Shown: positions 1 through 6,394, counted from the first letter of the stretch. The stretch is DNA of 7,249 nt from an uncultured Pseudorhodobacter sp. (GCA_937910975.1 CALEMZ010000143.1:1-7249); one strand, 5' to 3'. Program-made: numbers and translations. Notes: generated from the letters alone by a model not told the origin.

Positions 1-247
1 CGACAAATTCGCCGCCATCCAGAATATTGCGTGCGGTGTCTTTCCACCCGCGCTCTGCATCGCGTAACAGCCCTAGCGCCAATGTCGGCGGGCTATGCCC
101 CATAGCGTTGAAAAAGCTGTAAGGGGCGGCATTCACCACGCCATTCGCACCCAGCGTCGTCACCCATGCAATGGGCCGCGGCGTCACGGTGGAGGTCAAA
201 AGCTTATAGCCGATCTCCGGCGCTATTTTGTCGAAATCAAATAACAT
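1..247 (-). CDS. Flavin reductase-like FMN-binding protein, N-terminal part
   Basis: Only the first 82 residues are present; the gene runs off the left edge. I translated it from the ATG at 247, which has a purine-rich GGGGGCGGA just upstream as ribosome binding site. The protein opens MLFDFDKIAPEIGYKLLTST and then shows VTPRPIAWVTT (residues 21-31), a small strand region, and NAAPYSFFNAMG (about 39-50). The PRPIAWV...N.APYSFF pattern is typical of the flavin reductase-like/DIM6-NTAB domain, a split-barrel FMN-binding fold usually around 200 residues long. Members reduce free flavin or serve as small oxidoreductases in the cytoplasm. The substrate cannot be told from this fragment. It lies on the same strand as trxC but 289 bases away, so it probably has its own promoter; I found no convincing -35/-10 pair. 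Family assignment is fairly sure, specific function unknown. Confidence 0.85.
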   Translation of the reverse strand, partial: MLFDFDKIAPEIGYKLLTSTVTPRPIAWVTTLGANGVVNAAPYSFFNAMGHSPPTLALGLLRDAERGWKDTARNILDGGEFV

Positions 248-536
248 GTCCGCCCCCAAATTGAGAGGCCAATCTAGCACGCATGCCAGCCATAGAAAGG
301 CCGCTTTAGCCTTAATCCACTATCCGCACCGGCTAATATTCAAGCACCCGCCTTCAAGTATCACCCCATGCTAGGAAATACCCGTGAAAGTGTTCTCAGC
401 ATATAACATCAACGCGCCATGCCTATCGGGCTTTGACGGCCCGTTGGCCTAAAGATGGGCGTCAAAGTTTTCGAAGCAATTAATCCCCGACAAGGGATCC
501 GCTCGCTAAGCATTTTGCAGCATGGCGCGCAAAGAG
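248..536. other. Gene-free stretch between trxC and the flavin reductase gene
   Basis: No reading frame here has a plausible start, ribosome binding site or recognisable protein. The minus-strand frame that enters it from inside trxC is out of frame with trxC and looks like a high-GC shadow. The part nearest trxC (413-529) is occupied by nested inverted repeats, listed separately. The part nearest the flavin reductase gene (248-410) should hold that gene's promoter and leader, but no hexamer pair stands out. No tRNA or known RNA family was recognised. Confidence 0.6.
413..529. repeat. Nested inverted repeats downstream of trxC
   Basis: A perfect 10-bp inverted repeat, CGCGCCATGC at 413-422 and GCATGGCGCG at 520-529, encloses smaller stems. 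Inside it CTTTGACG-G-CCC (431-442) can pair with GGGCGTCAAAG (457-467) with one bulged base, and ATCCC (483-487) can pair with GGGAT (494-498) across a 6-base loop. A competing stem CGGGC/GCCCG (427-431 with 439-443) would exclude the first inner one. Together this folds as a closed multi-branch structure. It starts 7 bases beyond the trxC stop codon. No T-run follows the outer stem on either strand, so it is not a standard intrinsic terminator. It could be a trxC mRNA 3' structure, a small RNA, or an intergenic repeat element; the sequence alone does not decide. Confidence 0.5.
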
Positions 537-983
537 TTACGCCAGCGCGGGCAGTTTCGCCTCGACAAAGGCGATGATATCCGCCGCAGGCCGCGCACCG
601 GGCAACCGCGCCACCTCGCGTCCACGATGATAGAGGATCAGTAGTGGAATCCCCTGAATCCGCAACCTCTCTGAGACGTTCGGATGATCTTGCGTGTTGA
701 TCTTGGCAAAGCGCGCGCGCGCCTCCAAGGCCTTGGCCGCCTTGGCAAACTCCGGTGCCATCATCCGGCACGGGCCACACCATGGCGCCCAGTAATCCAC
801 GATGATCGGCAACTCGTCGCCCCGCGTGGCCTTGTCATGTGCGGCGACATCCAGCTCCGCGACCTTGCCCGTTATCAATGTCTCGCCACAGCTTCCGCAT
901 TTCGGCCCCGCCCCCAGCTTTGCTGCCGGAACCCGGTTCATCTGCCCGCAAGTTGTGCACACCAATTTCACGCCATCTGCCAT
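537..983 (-). CDS. trxC: Thioredoxin TrxC (thioredoxin 2) with N-terminal zinc ribbon
   Basis: This is a cytoplasmic dithiol oxidoreductase of 148 residues that reduces protein disulfides and is itself normally recycled by thioredoxin reductase. Two CXXC pairs, C9/C12 and C29/C32, form the N-terminal zinc-binding ribbon that separates TrxC from TrxA. The thioredoxin fold follows, with the buried acid D63, the active site WCGPC at 68-72, and the cis-proline region GIP at 111-113. The length fits the family (E. coli TrxC is 139 residues). I chose the ATG at 983 because GGAGG (989-993) sits 5 bases before it; a GTG at 995 would add four residues and has no good site. It begins 64 bases after the gcvP stop on the same strand, so read-through from the gcv operon is possible. 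A hairpin covers its ribosome binding site and the first base of its start codon. Confidence 0.93.
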   Translation of the reverse strand: MADGVKLVCTTCGQMNRVPAAKLGAGPKCGSCGETLITGKVAELDVAAHDKATRGDELPIIVDYWAPWCGPCRMMAPEFAKAAKALEARARFAKINTQDHPNVSERLRIQGIPLLILYHRGREVARLPGARPAADIIAFVEAKLPALA

Positions 984-1029
984 TTCGGCCTCCACATATT
1001 CACCATTCCGTATATGTAAGAGGCCGAAA
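981..1029 (-). promoter_or_regulatory. trxC leader hairpin hiding the ribosome binding site
   Basis: Read on the minus strand, TTTCGGCCTC (1029-1020) is the exact complement of GAGGCCGAAA (992-983), and ACATAT (1017-1012) pairs with ATATGT (999-994). This gives a 16-bp stem broken only by a small bulge (two bases at 1018-1019 against one at 993), with a 12-base loop (1000-1011). The 3' arm contains the trxC Shine-Dalgarno GGAGG (993-989) except its first G, and the first base of the ATG at 983. As RNA this should hold the ribosome binding site closed. No T-run follows, so it is not a normal terminator for gcvP. As DNA it could also be a two-fold symmetric protein-binding site. Confidence 0.6.
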
Positions 1030-1036
1030 CTGCCAA
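1009..1036 (-). promoter_or_regulatory. Possible trxC promoter
   Basis: On the minus strand TTGGCA (1036-1031) matches the -35 consensus at five of six bases. TATACG (1014-1009) matches the -10 consensus at four of six, with 16 bases between them. Transcription would start near 1002, within the loop of the leader hairpin, so the transcript would lack the 5' arm. The call rests on motif matching alone. Confidence 0.35.
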
Positions 1037-1047
1037 TTCAAGCGCCG

Positions 1048-3888
1048 TTACTCTGCCGCATCGGCGTAATCGGACAAAGGCGGGCAAGTGCAGATCAGGT
1101 TGCGGTCGCCAAACACATTGTCCACCCGGCCCACGGGCGGCCAATATTTGTCAATCCGAAACGCACCGGGCGGGAAGCACGCAGCCTCGCGGCTGTATTT
1201 GCGGTCCCATTCGGCCACAAGGTCATTCACGGTGTGCGGCGCATGGCGCAGCGGGCTGTCCTCGGCCGAAATCTCACCATCCTGCACCGATTGAATTTCC
1301 GCGCGGATCGCCAGCAAAGCGGTGATAAAGCGGTCAATCTCGGCCTTCGTCTCGCTCTCGGTCGGCTCCACCATCAACGTTCCTGACACCGGCCAAGACA
1401 TGGTCGGCGCGTGGAAACCATTGTCAATCAAACGCTTGGCAATATCATCCACCGTCACGCCGCAATCAGCAAAGGGGCGCGTATCCAAAATACACTCATG
1501 CGCCACCCGGCCCTTGTTGCCCATGAACAAGATCGGATAGGCCCCGTTAAGCCGGGACGCGATGTAATTGGCGTTCAAAATCGCAACTTTCGTCGCCTGC
1601 GTCAGCCCGGAACCGCCCATCATCAGGCAATAGGCCCATGAGATCAGCAAGATGCTCGCGGAGCCATAAGGTGCTGCCGAAACCGGCCCCTCAGCACCGC
1701 CCGTCTCGGTATGCCCCGGCAAGTAAGGCGCCAGATGCGCCCCCACACCAATCGGCCCCATGCCGGGACCACCACCACCATGCGGAATGGCAAAGGTCTT
1801 GTGCAGGTTCAGGTGGCTGACATCGCCGCCAATCTGCCCCGGTTTCACCATGCCCACCAGCGCGTTCATATTGGCCCCGTCGATATAGACCTGACCGCCA
1901 TGTTTATGCGTAATCTCACACACCTCGCGCACGGTTTCCTCAAACACCCCATGCGTGGAGGGATAGGTAATCATACAAGCCGACAGCTTATCGCCTGCAA
2001 GCGCTGCCTTTTCACGGAAATCCTCCAGATCCACATCGCCATTGGGTGCGGATTTCACCACGACGACCTTCATTCCGACCATCTGCGCGGATGCCGGGTT
2101 GGTGCCATGTGCCGAGGTCGGGATCAAACAAACATCGCGATCTGCCCCACCATTGGCGCGGTGATAGGCCTGAATCGTCAGTAGCCCCGCATATTCGCCC
2201 TGCGCACCAGAATTGGGCTGCATGCTCATTGCAGCATAACCGGTGATCTCACACAGCTTGGCCGACAGATCGTCAATCGCCTCCTTATAGCCCAACGCCT
2301 GATCAGCCGGCACAAACGGGTGCAGGCTGCCAAACTCCGGCCAGGTGATGGGCATCATTTCCGCCGCGGCGTTCAGTTTCATCGTGCAAGACCCCAGCGG
2401 GATCATCGCCCGGTCCAGCGCCAGGTCACGGTCCGACAAGCGACGCATATAGCGCATCATCTCACTCTCGGCCCGGTTCATATGAAACACCGGATGGGTC
2501 AGATAATCACTGGTCCGCACCATCTCCGCCCCGAAGCCCAACTCCGCGCGATGCGGCGGCACGCCATCAATCCCAAAGGCGCGCAGCACCCGGATCAGCA
2601 CTTTCTCATCCGTGGTTTCATCCAGAGAAATCCCGACACGATCATTACCAATCTTGCGGAAATTCAACCCCTCCTGCCGCGCGGCGGCTAGAATTCCGGC
2701 CTGCCCCACGCCCACTTCCACCGTGATCGTATCAAAAAATGCATCGGGTGACACTTTCGCCCCCGCCGCTTTCAAGGCTCGGCCCAAACGCACGGCACTG
2801 AAATGCACCCGCTCCGCGATGGAGCGCAGCCCCTTGGGGCCGTGGAACACCGCATAGAATGAGGCCATCACCGCCAGCAAAGCCTGCGCCGTGCAGACGT
2901 TGGAAGTCGCCTTTTCGCGGCGAATATGCTGCTCGCGGGTTTGCAGGCTCAGGCGATAAGCTGGGTTGCCCCGGCTATCGATTGACACCCCCACGATACG
3001 CCCCGGCATCGCGCGTTTCAGGCTATCGGCACAGGCCATGAAAGCCGCATGCGGGCCGCCATAGCCCATCGGCACGCCAAAGCGCTGGCTGGAGCCAACC
3101 GCAATATCAGCCCCCATCGCGCCGGGTTCCTTGATCATGGTCAGCGCCAGAAGATCGGTTGCAACCACAGCAATGGCTTTGGCGGCATGAAGTGCTGCAA
3201 TATGGTCGGTGTAATCGGTCACATGACCCAACGTGCCGGGATACTGGAAAATTCCGCCAAAGACCTTCTCGGCCTGCATCTCTACCGGGTCGCCAACGAT
3301 CACCTCAATTCCCAGCGGCTGAGCACGGGTCTTGATAACGGCAATGGTCTGCGGGTGGCAGTTGCGATCCACGAAAAAGCAGCGTGCTTTTGATTTGGCA
3401 GAGCGTTCGGCCATAGTCATGGCTTCTGCCGCCGCTGTCGCCTCATCCAAAAGGCTGGCGTTGGCCACAGGCAAGCCGGTCAAATCGGCCACCATGGTCT
3501 GATAGTTAAGCAAGGCCTCCAGGCGCCCCTGCGCGATCTCGGGCTGATAAGGGGTATAAGCCGTGTACCAGGCCGGGTTTTCCAGAATATTGCGCTGAAT
3601 GGCGGGAGGGGTGACTGTGCCGTAATAGCCTTGCCCGATCAGGCTGGTCATCACCTTATTCTTGGCCGCAACTTCGCGCATTTTGGCCAGCAGTTCATGC
3701 TCGGCCAAGGGCGCCCAGCCGAGCGGCGTCTTTTGCATGATTGAGGCGGGGATGGTTTCATCCATCAACGCGTCCAGACTGGCCGCTCCCACCACGCGCA
3801 ACATCTCGGCCATTTCCTCGGGCGAAGGGCCGATATGGCGGCGGTTGGCAAAGTCATAAGTATTATAGTCCACAGGCGTGTAGGTCAT
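1048..3888 (-). CDS. gcvP: Glycine dehydrogenase (decarboxylating), P protein
   Basis: This is the pyridoxal phosphate (PLP) enzyme of the glycine cleavage system. It decarboxylates glycine and transfers the aminomethyl group to the lipoyl arm of GcvH. At 946 residues it is the full-length single-chain form, with both halves that are separate GcvPA/GcvPB subunits in some bacteria. The N-terminus carries YDFANRRHIGPSP. The C-terminal half shows QPNSGAQGEYAGL, then TSAHGTNPASA, then LNLHKTFAIPHGGGGPGMGP. K697 in HKTF is the expected PLP Schiff-base lysine, followed by the glycine-rich loop (704-711). I prefer the ATG at 3888 to the one at 3894: AGGGG (3895-3899) is well spaced for 3888 but abuts 3894, and the protein then starts MTYTP as in relatives. 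It is the third gene of the operon, separated from gcvH by 113 bases containing a strong stem. No truncation or missing key residue was seen. Confidence 0.98.
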   Translation of the reverse strand: MTYTPVDYNTYDFANRRHIGPSPEEMAEMLRVVGAASLDALMDETIPASIMQKTPLGWAPLAEHELLAKMREVAAKNKVMTSLIGQGYYGTVTPPAIQRNILENPAWYTAYTPYQPEIAQGRLEALLNYQTMVADLTGLPVANASLLDEATAAAEAMTMAERSAKSKARCFFVDRNCHPQTIAVIKTRAQPLGIEVIVGDPVEMQAEKVFGGIFQYPGTLGHVTDYTDHIAALHAAKAIAVVATDLLALTMIKEPGAMGADIAVGSSQRFGVPMGYGGPHAAFMACADSLKRAMPGRIVGVSIDSRGNPAYRLSLQTREQHIRREKATSNVCTAQALLAVMASFYAVFHGPKGLRSIAERVHFSAVRLGRALKAAGAKVSPDAFFDTITVEVGVGQAGILAAARQEGLNFRKIGNDRVGISLDETTDEKVLIRVLRAFGIDGVPPHRAELGFGAEMVRTSDYLTHPVFHMNRAESEMMRYMRRLSDRDLALDRAMIPLGSCTMKLNAAAEMMPITWPEFGSLHPFVPADQALGYKEAIDDLSAKLCEITGYAAMSMQPNSGAQGEYAGLLTIQAYHRANGGADRDVCLIPTSAHGTNPASAQMVGMKVVVVKSAPNGDVDLEDFREKAALAGDKLSACMITYPSTHGVFEETVREVCEITHKHGGQVYIDGANMNALVGMVKPGQIGGDVSHLNLHKTFAIPHGGGGPGMGPIGVGAHLAPYLPGHTETGGAEGPVSAAPYGSASILLISWAYCLMMGGSGLTQATKVAILNANYIASRLNGAYPILFMGNKGRVAHECILDTRPFADCGVTVDDIAKRLIDNGFHAPTMSWPVSGTLMVEPTESETKAEIDRFITALLAIRAEIQSVQDGEISAEDSPLRHAPHTVNDLVAEWDRKYSREAACFPPGAFRIDKYWPPVGRVDNVFGDRNLICTCPPLSDYADAAE

Positions 3889-3929
3889 TTCCATCCCCTA
3901 AGTCAAACCTCCCCTGCGAGCCAAACAGA

Positions 3930-3976
3930 CTCCGAATTATCGATTAAAATTCAGGTTTTTCGTCGATAATTCGGAG
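3930..3976 (-). repeat. 14-bp perfect inverted repeat between gcvH and gcvP
   Basis: CTCCGAATTATCGA (3930-3943) and TCGATAATTCGGAG (3963-3976) are exact reverse complements, with a 19-base spacer. Within the spacer a run of A and a run of T can add about four more pairs beyond a small internal loop. On the mRNA strand the stem is followed by TCTGTTTGG, too broken to be a typical intrinsic terminator. The plus-strand exit (GCTCTTGCC) has no T-run either. The arms are AT-rich compared with the flanking genes. It could act as an mRNA processing or stability element that sets the ratio of H to P protein, as a weak attenuator, or it could be an inserted repeat; I cannot tell which. Confidence 0.65.
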
Positions 3977-4001
3977 GCTCTTGCCACCGGGGGCGCGTCG
4001 A

Positions 4002-4364
4002 TCATCCGACCAAATCGTTGTATTCATCTTCCGACATGAACGCGTCCAACACGCTCATATCGTCAAGCTGCATCTTGAAAAACCAACCCGCGCCGGTCGG
4101 ATCGTCATTCACCAAACCGGGCTTGTCCGACAGCGCGTCATTGACCTCGACAATCTCACCATCAACGGGGGCCAGAATGTCGGATGCCGCCTTCACGGAT
4201 TCGATCACCACGACCTCGTCGCCCGTGGCAACCATGGTTTCCCGCTCCGGCAGTTCCACGAACACGACATCGCCCAACTGGGTTGCGGCATGTTCGGTAA
4301 TGCCCACAACAACAAGGTCGCCCTCAACGCGCAGCCATTCGTGATCTTCGGTATATTTCATCAT
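4002..4364 (-). CDS. gcvH: Glycine cleavage system H protein (lipoyl carrier)
   Basis: GcvH is the small shuttle protein of the system. Its lipoylated lysine carries the aminomethyl group from GcvP to GcvT and is then reoxidised by lipoamide dehydrogenase. The 120-residue protein starts MMKYTEDHEWLRVEG, typical of the family. It contains the lipoylation segment VVVIESVKAASD, with the modified lysine at K58, and the downstream PVDGEIVEVN strand and GWFFKM near the C-terminus. The length is close to the family's usual 120-130 residues. GAGGA (4373-4377), which overlaps the gcvT stop codon, lies 8 bases before the ATG at 4364; the next ATG at 4361 is possible but 11 bases away. Only 11 bases separate it from gcvT, so the two are very likely co-transcribed and translationally linked. 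Confidence 0.97.
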   Translation of the reverse strand: MMKYTEDHEWLRVEGDLVVVGITEHAATQLGDVVFVELPERETMVATGDEVVVIESVKAASDILAPVDGEIVEVNDALSDKPGLVNDDPTGAGWFFKMQLDDMSVLDAFMSEDEYNDLVG

Positions 4365-4375
4365 CGTGTCATTCC

Positions 4376-5497
4376 TCAGCGTTTGTAAGTGGATGGACGG
4401 AAAGGCATCGGGGCCACGGTTACGGGCAGCCGTTTGCCCCGCACCTCACCCCACAACTGCGTGCCTTCGGCGGCACAGGCCGCAGGCACGTATCCCATGG
4501 CAATCGGCACCTCGACCGATGGCCCAAACCCGCCAGAGGTCACGCGGCCCACAGGTGCCCCCCCCTCTGCCTGGTCAAATAACTCAATCCCTTCGCGCAT
4601 CGGTGCGCGCCCCTCAGGGCGCAGCCCCACGCGCAAACGCGCAGGCCCGCTTGCCAATTGCGCAAGGATCACATCGGCACCGGGAAAGCCGCCTTCGCGC
4701 GCACCGCCCTTACGCCGCGCCTTTTGGATGCCCCAGGCCAGATTGGCCTCCACCGGGGTCGCAGCCTCATCCATATCATGGCCATAAAGGCACAGCCCCG
4801 CTTCCAGCCGCAAACTGTCGCGCGCACCCAGCCCGATCGGGGCCACGCCCTCCAGCGCCAATAGCGCGCGGGCAAGCCCTTCAACATCGGGCACCGAAAT
4901 CTCAAACCCATCTTCGCCGGTATAGCCGGAGCGCGAGATCCACAGCTCCCCAAAACCCGTATCCGCGCTGATCACATCCATGAACCGCATCGCCGCCGCG
5001 CCCGGCACCAGTGCTGCCAAAGCCGCCTCCGCCCCCGGTCCCTGCAAGGCCAAAAGCCCGCGACCAGTAACTTCGATCACCTCTGCCACAGCGGCCAATT
5101 TGGCCCGCATATGCGCAATATCGCCGTCCTTGCAACCCGCGTTGACCACCACAAACAAATGATCCCCGCGATTGGCGAACATCAGATCATCGATGATCCC
5201 GCCACTCGCATTGGTAAACAGCCCATAGCGCTGCCGCCCCTCGGCCAAGCCCTCTACCGCGACCGGCATCATCGCTTCAAAGCCTGCCACCAGTGCTGCC
5301 ATCCCGGCCTTAGGCCGCAAAATCACCTGCCCCATATGGCCAACATCGAACAGGCCTGCCTGCGCGCGGCAATGCAAATGCTCCTTCATCACCCCCATCG
5401 GGTACTGAACCGGCATCTCATAGCCTGCAAACGGCACCATCTTGCCGCCCAATTCTACATGAAGATCGTATAATCCTGTCCGCTTCAACTCGGCCAT
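4376..5497 (-). CDS. gcvT: Aminomethyltransferase, glycine cleavage T protein
   Basis: GcvT releases ammonia from the aminomethyl-lipoyl arm of GcvH and transfers the one-carbon unit to tetrahydrofolate, giving 5,10-methylene-THF. The 373-residue protein has the usual length. Features seen: LYDLHVELGGKMVPFAGYEMP (9-29), FDVGHMGQ (50-57), GGIIDDL (99-105) carrying the family's catalytic-site aspartate, VVNAGCKDGD near 118, LQGP (151-154), GYTGEDGFEI (191-200), and the folate-domain segment GLGARDSLRLEAG (222-234) leading to LYGHD (237-241). I chose the ATG at 5497 because AAGGGGG (5502-5508) lies 4 bases before it; an upstream TTG at 5512 would add only five atypical residues. It is the first gene of the operon and follows the glycine riboswitch, which should control the whole gcvT-gcvH-gcvP transcript. 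GcvT-like paralogs such as sarcosine oxidase domains exist, but the neighbours settle the call. Confidence 0.97.
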   Translation of the reverse strand: MAELKRTGLYDLHVELGGKMVPFAGYEMPVQYPMGVMKEHLHCRAQAGLFDVGHMGQVILRPKAGMAALVAGFEAMMPVAVEGLAEGRQRYGLFTNASGGIIDDLMFANRGDHLFVVVNAGCKDGDIAHMRAKLAAVAEVIEVTGRGLLALQGPGAEAALAALVPGAAAMRFMDVISADTGFGELWISRSGYTGEDGFEISVPDVEGLARALLALEGVAPIGLGARDSLRLEAGLCLYGHDMDEAATPVEANLAWGIQKARRKGGAREGGFPGADVILAQLASGPARLRVGLRPEGRAPMREGIELFDQAEGGAPVGRVTSGGFGPSVEVPIAMGYVPAACAAEGTQLWGEVRGKRLPVTVAPMPFRPSTYKR

Positions 5498-5501
5498 AAA
5501 G

Positions 5502-5530
5502 CCCCCTTGCAAGCCGGAAAAAACCCCGGC
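5502..5530 (-). promoter_or_regulatory. gcvT ribosome binding site and adjacent riboswitch-output hairpin
   Basis: On the mRNA strand GCCGG (5530-5526) pairs with CCGGC (5517-5513) around a loop containing six U (5523-5518). The AAGGGGG ribosome binding site (5508-5502) follows directly. This lies between the second aptamer and the start codon, where an expression platform is expected. The U6 run follows GGGG, but I found no strong matching arm before it that would make a classic terminator. Control could therefore act on translation or on a structure I did not resolve. Confidence 0.4.
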
Positions 5531-5565
5531 ACTTCACTGACAGGCCAATCCCGTCTGCAAAATGC

Positions 5566-5742
5566 CCCATCTGTCCTTGCCCGACATCGGGCGCCTGAGA
5601 ACGTTATCCCTTCGGCGGGCGAATTCGCCACTCTCCAGAGTCCACTACCAGAAACGGTCCCTTGCACCTGAGAGTTTACCGGGGCGGTTGCTCCTTCGGC
5701 ACCAGAACAGGGCTTGCGCCCCAACCGGATTCTCCCGATCCT
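5566..5742 (-). promoter_or_regulatory. Tandem glycine riboswitch (two aptamers)
   Basis: The gcvT leader contains two consecutive copies of the glycine aptamer core. The first (about 5740-5652) reads GATCGGGAGAATCC, then GCCGAAGGAGCAACC, then CTCTCAGGTGCAAGGGACCG. The second (about 5643-5568) reads CTCTGGAGAG, then GCCGAAGGGATAACG, then TCTCAGGCGCCCGATGTCGGGCAAGGACAG. The pair of CCGAAGG and CTCAGG blocks, repeated once with a short linker, is diagnostic of the gcvT RNA family. In characterised cases the two aptamers bind glycine and turn on expression of glycine cleavage genes, which fits its position before gcvT. ON behaviour here is inferred. The edges are approximate, since the terminal helix and any leader-linker kink-turn were not folded. 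Confidence 0.95.
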
Positions 5743-5820
5743 GATGGATTGATCTAGCCCGCCCCCGCCGCGCATGGCAAGAGAGAAAACGAATACTATT
5801 GCATACAATCGGAAACTCAC
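5743..5820. promoter_or_regulatory. Divergent promoter region between gcvT and the cyclotransferase-like gene
   Basis: This stretch must hold the start of the gcv leader RNA (minus) and probably the promoter of the plus-strand gene. On the plus strand TACTAT (5794-5799) and TACAAT (5804-5809) resemble -10 hexamers, but neither has a good -35 at normal spacing. If TACAAT is used, the transcript would be nearly leaderless. No sure minus-strand promoter was found. A short dyad TTG-CATA-CAA (5799-5808) could be an operator half or chance. Confidence 0.3.
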
Positions 5821-6354
5821 ATGACGCGACACTTCTTCGGCTACGGCTCGCTTGTGAACCGCGCCACCCATAATTACCCCAACGCCAAGGCTGCCACACT
5901 TACTGGCTGGCGGCGTGCCTGGGTGCATACGGCGGTGCGTCCGCTCGCCTATCTTTCAGTGATCCGCGACTCTAGCTGCTCCATCCAGGGGCTGGTCGCC
6001 GAAGTGCCGGGCGGCGATTGGGCGGCACTCGATGCCCGCGAATACGGATACACCCGCCACGCCGATACGGTGCCACATGACACCAGCCCCCTCCCCGTCC
6101 ATATCTACGCCGTTCCCGCCGCCGCCGCCCGCGCGCCGGTCGCGGCCCACCCGATCCTGCTGAGCTACCTCGACACGGTGATCCAAGGCTTCTTACGTGA
6201 ATACGGCCCCCAGGGAGCCGCCCATTTCTTTGAGACAACCACTGGCTGGAACGCCCCCATTCTCAACGACCGCGCCGCGCCGCGCTATCCGAGGGCGCAA
6301 AGCCTGACGGACGCGGAGCGCGCGGTTGTGGATGAAGGGCTGGCGGGGGTTTGA
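5821..6354 (+). CDS. Gamma-glutamylcyclotransferase-like protein (AIG2/GGCT fold)
   Basis: The protein has 177 residues. It starts MTRHFFGYGSLVN, with the YGSL signature (8-11) that forms the substrate loop at the start of the gamma-glutamylcyclotransferase fold. LDAREYGYTR around 70-79 places E74 where the family's catalytic glutamate is expected. GGCT-fold enzymes release 5-oxoproline from gamma-glutamyl amino acids or related gamma-glutamyl amines in the cytoplasm; which substrate applies here cannot be read from the sequence, and some family members have no known activity. The middle (about 97-107) is alanine/proline-rich. The ATG at 5821 gives the expected N-terminus directly at the FGYGSL strand; only a weak GGAAA precedes it by 6 bases. 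It diverges from the gcv operon and converges on the repeat protein, so it is probably monocistronic. Confidence 0.85.
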   Translation: MTRHFFGYGSLVNRATHNYPNAKAATLTGWRRAWVHTAVRPLAYLSVIRDSSCSIQGLVAEVPGGDWAALDAREYGYTRHADTVPHDTSPLPVHIYAVPAAAARAPVAAHPILLSYLDTVIQGFLREYGPQGAAHFFETTTGWNAPILNDRAAPRYPRAQSLTDAERAVVDEGLAGV

Positions 6355-6365
6355 GCGCAAGAAAT

Positions 6366-6394
6366 GTGCAGCGAAGATTGAACCTTCGCTGCAC
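6366..6394 (+). terminator. Hairpin after the cyclotransferase-like gene
   Basis: GTGCAGCGAAG (6366-6376) and CTTCGCTGCAC (6384-6394) form a perfect 11-bp stem with a 7-base loop, 11 bases past the stop codon at 6354. The following TGGGCTCT lacks a T-run. It is therefore either a weak or factor-assisted terminator for the plus-strand gene, or an mRNA-end stabilising stem. Confidence 0.4.

Noticed and set aside
300..320. Short stem AAGGC/GCCTT in the flavin reductase leader
   Set aside because: Only five pairs and no T-run; too short to distinguish from chance.
413..529. CRISPR, tRNA or IS-end reading of the nested repeats
   Set aside because: There are no regularly spaced direct repeats, no tRNA arms or anticodon pattern, and no transposase remnant or target-site duplication seen.
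409..783. Minus-strand frame of 124 codons overlapping the 3' half of trxC
   Set aside because: It overlaps trxC in another frame, has cysteine- and arginine-rich shadow composition and no ribosome binding site; trxC is unambiguous.
802..1386. Plus-strand frame of 194 codons antisense to gcvP and trxC
   Set aside because: It is antisense to two well-conserved genes, with no recognisable protein; a high-GC shadow.
1711..2184. Plus-strand frame of 157 codons antisense to gcvP, rich in histidine
   Set aside because: It mirrors conserved glycine-rich gcvP codons, including the PLP-lysine region; no independent coding evidence.
4366..4971. Plus-strand frame of 201 codons antisense to gcvT
   Set aside because: It is proline/arginine-rich shadow composition lying opposite the conserved GcvT C-terminal half.
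5485..5928. Minus-strand frame of 147 codons upstream of gcvT
   Set aside because: It runs through the glycine riboswitch and into the cyclotransferase-like gene on the other strand; the conserved RNA explains this sequence.
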